Assembly (NCBI GenBank): GCA_036873135.1
Contig: JAPTYO010000004.1
Coordinates: 39,527,105 to 39,591,104, forward strand
Direction: 5' to 3'
Length of the DNA: 64,000 nucleotides
From: Clarkia xantiana subsp. parviflora
Taxonomy: Eukaryota > Streptophyta > Magnoliopsida > Myrtales > Onagraceae
Shown here piece by piece: positions 61,896-64,000 of this stretch (position 1 is its first letter; each line of letters opens with the position of its first letter). A program made the position numbers and the translations under genes. The notes beneath the pieces are model-generated. The model did not search any database. It was not told the origin of the DNA and saw only the letters and a program-made list of their open reading frames with translations.

Positions 61896-64000
61896 GGATG
61901 GCCTTTTGGAAATTGAGGGAGGCAATGCATGACGGATCTCTTTGATCGTCGCCGACTGTAATAAGTCGAGGAGTCAATGTTATAATTGATCTCCTTTGTA
62001 GATGGCGACTTTCGGAAGTCGGGGGAGTCAGTGTATGACTGATCTCCTTGATCGTCGCCGACTGTAAGAAGTCGAGGAGTTAATGTTATGATTGATCTTC
62101 TTTGTAGATGGCGACTTTCAGAAGTCGGGGGAGTCAGTGTATGACTGATCTCCTTGATCGTCGCTGACTGTAAGAAGTCGAGGAGTCAATGTTATGATTG
62201 ATCTCCTTTGTAGATGGCGACTTTCGGAAGTCGGGGGAGTCAGTGTATGACTGGTCTCCTTGATCGTCGCCGACTGTAAGAAGTCGAGGAGTCAATGTTA
62301 TGATTGATCTCCTTTGTAGATGGCGACTTTCAGAAGTCGTGGGAGTCAATGTATGACTGATATCCTTGATCGTCACCGACTGTAAGAAGTCAAGGAGTCA
62401 ATGTTATGATTGATCTCCTTTGTAGATGGTGACTTTCGGAAGTCGGGGGAGTCAGTGTATGACTGATCTCCTTGATCGTCGCCGATTGTAAGAAGTCGAG
62501 GAGTCAATGTTATGATTGATCTCCTTTGTAGATGGCGACTTTCGGAAGTCGTGGGAGTCAGTGTATGACTGATCTCCTTGATCGTCGCCGACTGTAAGAA
62601 GTCAAGGAGTCAATGTTATGATTGATCTCCTTTGTAGATGGCGACTTTCGGAAGTCTGTGGAGTCAGTGTATGACTGATCTCCTTGATCGTCGCCGACTG
62701 TAAGAAGTCGAGGAGTCAATGTTATGATTGATCTCCTTTGTAGATGGCGACTTTCGGAAGTCGGGGGAGTCAGTGTATGACTGATCTCCTTGATCGTCGC
62801 CGACTGTAAGAAGTCGAGGAGTCAATGTTATGATTGATCTCCTTTGTAGATGGCGACTTTCAGAAGTCGGGGGAGTCAGTGTATGACTGATCTCCTTGAT
62901 CGTCGCCGACTGTAAGAAGTCGAGGAGTCAATGTTATTATTGATCTCCTTTGTAGATGGCGACTTTCGGAAGTCGTGGGAGTCAGTGTATGACTGATCTC
63001 CTTGATCGTCGCCGACTGTAAGAAGTCGAGGAGTCAATGTTATGATTGATCTCCTTTGTAGATGGCGACTTTCGGAAGTCGGGGGAGTCAGTGTATGACT
63101 GATCTCCTTGATCGTCGCCGACTGTAAGAAGTCGATGAGTCAATGTTATGATTGATCTCCTTTGTGGATGGAGACTTTCGGAAGTCGGGGGAGTCAGTGT
63201 ATGACTGATCTCCTTGATCGTCGCCGACTGTAAGAAGTCGAGGAGTCAATGTTATGATTGATCTCCTTTGTAGATGGCGACTTTCGGAAGTCGGGGGAGT
63301 CACTGTATGACTGATCTCCTTGATCGTCGCCGACTGTAAGAAGTCGAGGAGTCAATGTTATGATTGATCTCCTTTGTAGATGGCGACTTTCGGAAGTCGG
63401 GGGAGTCACTGTATGACTGGTCACCTTGATCGTCGCCGACTGTAAGAAGTCGAGGAGTCAATGTTATTATTGATCTCCTTTGTAGATGGCGACTTTCGGA
63501 AGTCGTGGGAGTCAGTGTATGACTGATCTCCTTGATCGTCGCCGACTGTAAGAAGTCGAGGAGTCAATGTTATGATTGATCTCCTTTGTAGATGGCGACT
63601 TTCGGAAGTCGGGGGAGTCAGTGTATGACTGATCTCCTTGATCGTCGCCGACTGTAAGAAGTCGATGAGTCAATGTTATGATTGATCTCCTTTGTGGATG
63701 GAGACTTTCGGAAGTCGGGGGAGTCAGTGTATGACTGATCTCCTTGATCGTCGCCGACTGTAAGAAGTCGAGGAGTCAATGTTATGATTGATCTCCTTTG
63801 TAGATGGCGACTTTCGGAAGTCGAGGGAGTCAGTGTATGACTGATCTCCTAGATCGTCGCCGACTGTAAGAAGTCGAGGAGTCAATGTTATGATTGATCT
63901 CCTTTGTAGATGGCGACTTTCGGAAGTCGGGGGAGTCAGTGTATGACTGGTCTCCTTGATCGTCGCCGACTGTAAGAAGTCGAGGAGTTAATGTTATGAT
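61896..64000. repeat. 106-bp dimeric tandem array of element C
   Basis: At least 19 units of 106 bp (GATCGTCGCC at 61944, 62050, 62156 and onwards), continuing past the window. Each unit is two related 53-bp halves, one starting GATCTCCTTGATCGTCGCCG and the other GATCTCCTTTGTAGATGGCG. A decayed half-unit precedes at about 61,896. Variants ATGTTATTAT (62931 and 63461) and GTGGATGGAGAC (about 63,166 and 63,696) recur exactly 530 bp apart, showing a five-unit duplication. Open frames here are repeat artefacts. Confidence 0.95.

Larger units (their letters stand above)
60943..64000 (-). mobile_element. Element C: 3' end of a Tat-type gypsy element
   Basis: Minus strand: 3' LTR (60943-61764), polypurine tract, then a 106-bp tandem array running off the window. 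The coding part lies outside. The polypurine tract matches element B, and a tandem array between pol and the 3' LTR is typical of Tat elements. It inserted into the leader of element D. Confidence 0.75.

Noticed and set aside
62134..63424. Repeated 70-80-codon minus-strand frames
   Set aside because: They are translations of the 106-bp array of element C, identical from unit to unit and without a family match.
61944..64000. CRISPR-like regular spacing
   Set aside because: Repeat and spacer are not distinguishable; the whole 106 bp is repeated. It is a plant satellite-like array inside an LTR element.

Overview
The window is nuclear DNA from a flowering plant. The species cannot be told from the sequence. 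It is almost wholly transposable elements inserted into one another. I see no host protein-coding gene, no tRNA or rRNA gene, no CRISPR array and nothing bacterial. The assignment rests on plant-type Ty1/copia and Ty3/gypsy LTR retrotransposons, an L1-type LINE, a fold-back MITE, (TA)n microsatellites, and primer-binding sites complementary to plant tRNA-Met(i), tRNA-Asp and tRNA-Arg.

Layout. 1-4556: the 5' half of a minus-strand Ty3/gypsy element (A; Tat-like; LTR 3751-4556) with an intact protease/RT frame and a gag broken by three stops. 4557-7950: a minus-strand LINE relic (endonuclease, RT, zinc-ribbon tail), cut by a decayed minus-strand copia element (F, 7951-12828). 12829-18780: a nearly complete copia LTR, an Ogre-like gypsy remnant (G; LTR 13923-14198, tRNA-Arg-type primer site, decayed leader repeats), a solo copia LTR (16741-17340) and a copia LTR fragment. 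18781-27022: the best preserved copia element (E, minus strand), with a substituted RT catalytic residue and mismatched LTRs. It interrupts the leader of a plus-strand relative (E2, 27023-33041). 33042-35425: an LTR fragment and a Tnt1-like copia relic (X). 35431-40309: a plus-strand chromovirus-type gypsy (H) with both LTRs. 41216-41740: a fold-back MITE. 42895-45624: a Del/Tekay-like gypsy relic (I) holding a solo copia LTR. 45628-60942: a minus-strand copia element (D), interrupted at 48098-58668 by element B and at 60943 by element C.

The most interesting system is element B (48098-58668). It is a complete, young, non-autonomous Tat-type gypsy element flanked by ATCAT duplications. It has no reverse transcriptase, RNase H or integrase. 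It carries one open 1081-residue frame reading gag, protease and then a second, different partial gag. Facing it on the opposite strand is a six-exon gene for a protein of about 661 residues that resembles the 'putative gypsy type transposon' (PF04195) domain plus a coiled coil. Two hierarchical tandem arrays lie between these convergent genes, and the LTRs contain a cluster of palindromes that differs in unit number between the two ends. Element C, at the right edge, carries a 106-bp (2 x 53) satellite-like array in its 3' region.

How parts work together. B would need RT and integrase from an autonomous Tat relative. Element A shows what such a relative looks like, but its LTR is different, so it is not obviously the partner. 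The copia LTRs share a conserved hairpin beside the TATA box and a GGCCCA palindrome upstream of it, which points to a shared promoter architecture. Relative ages can be read from the nesting: the LINE predates F, relic I predates its solo LTR, and D predates B and C. All family names are my own reading of protein motifs; no database search was possible.
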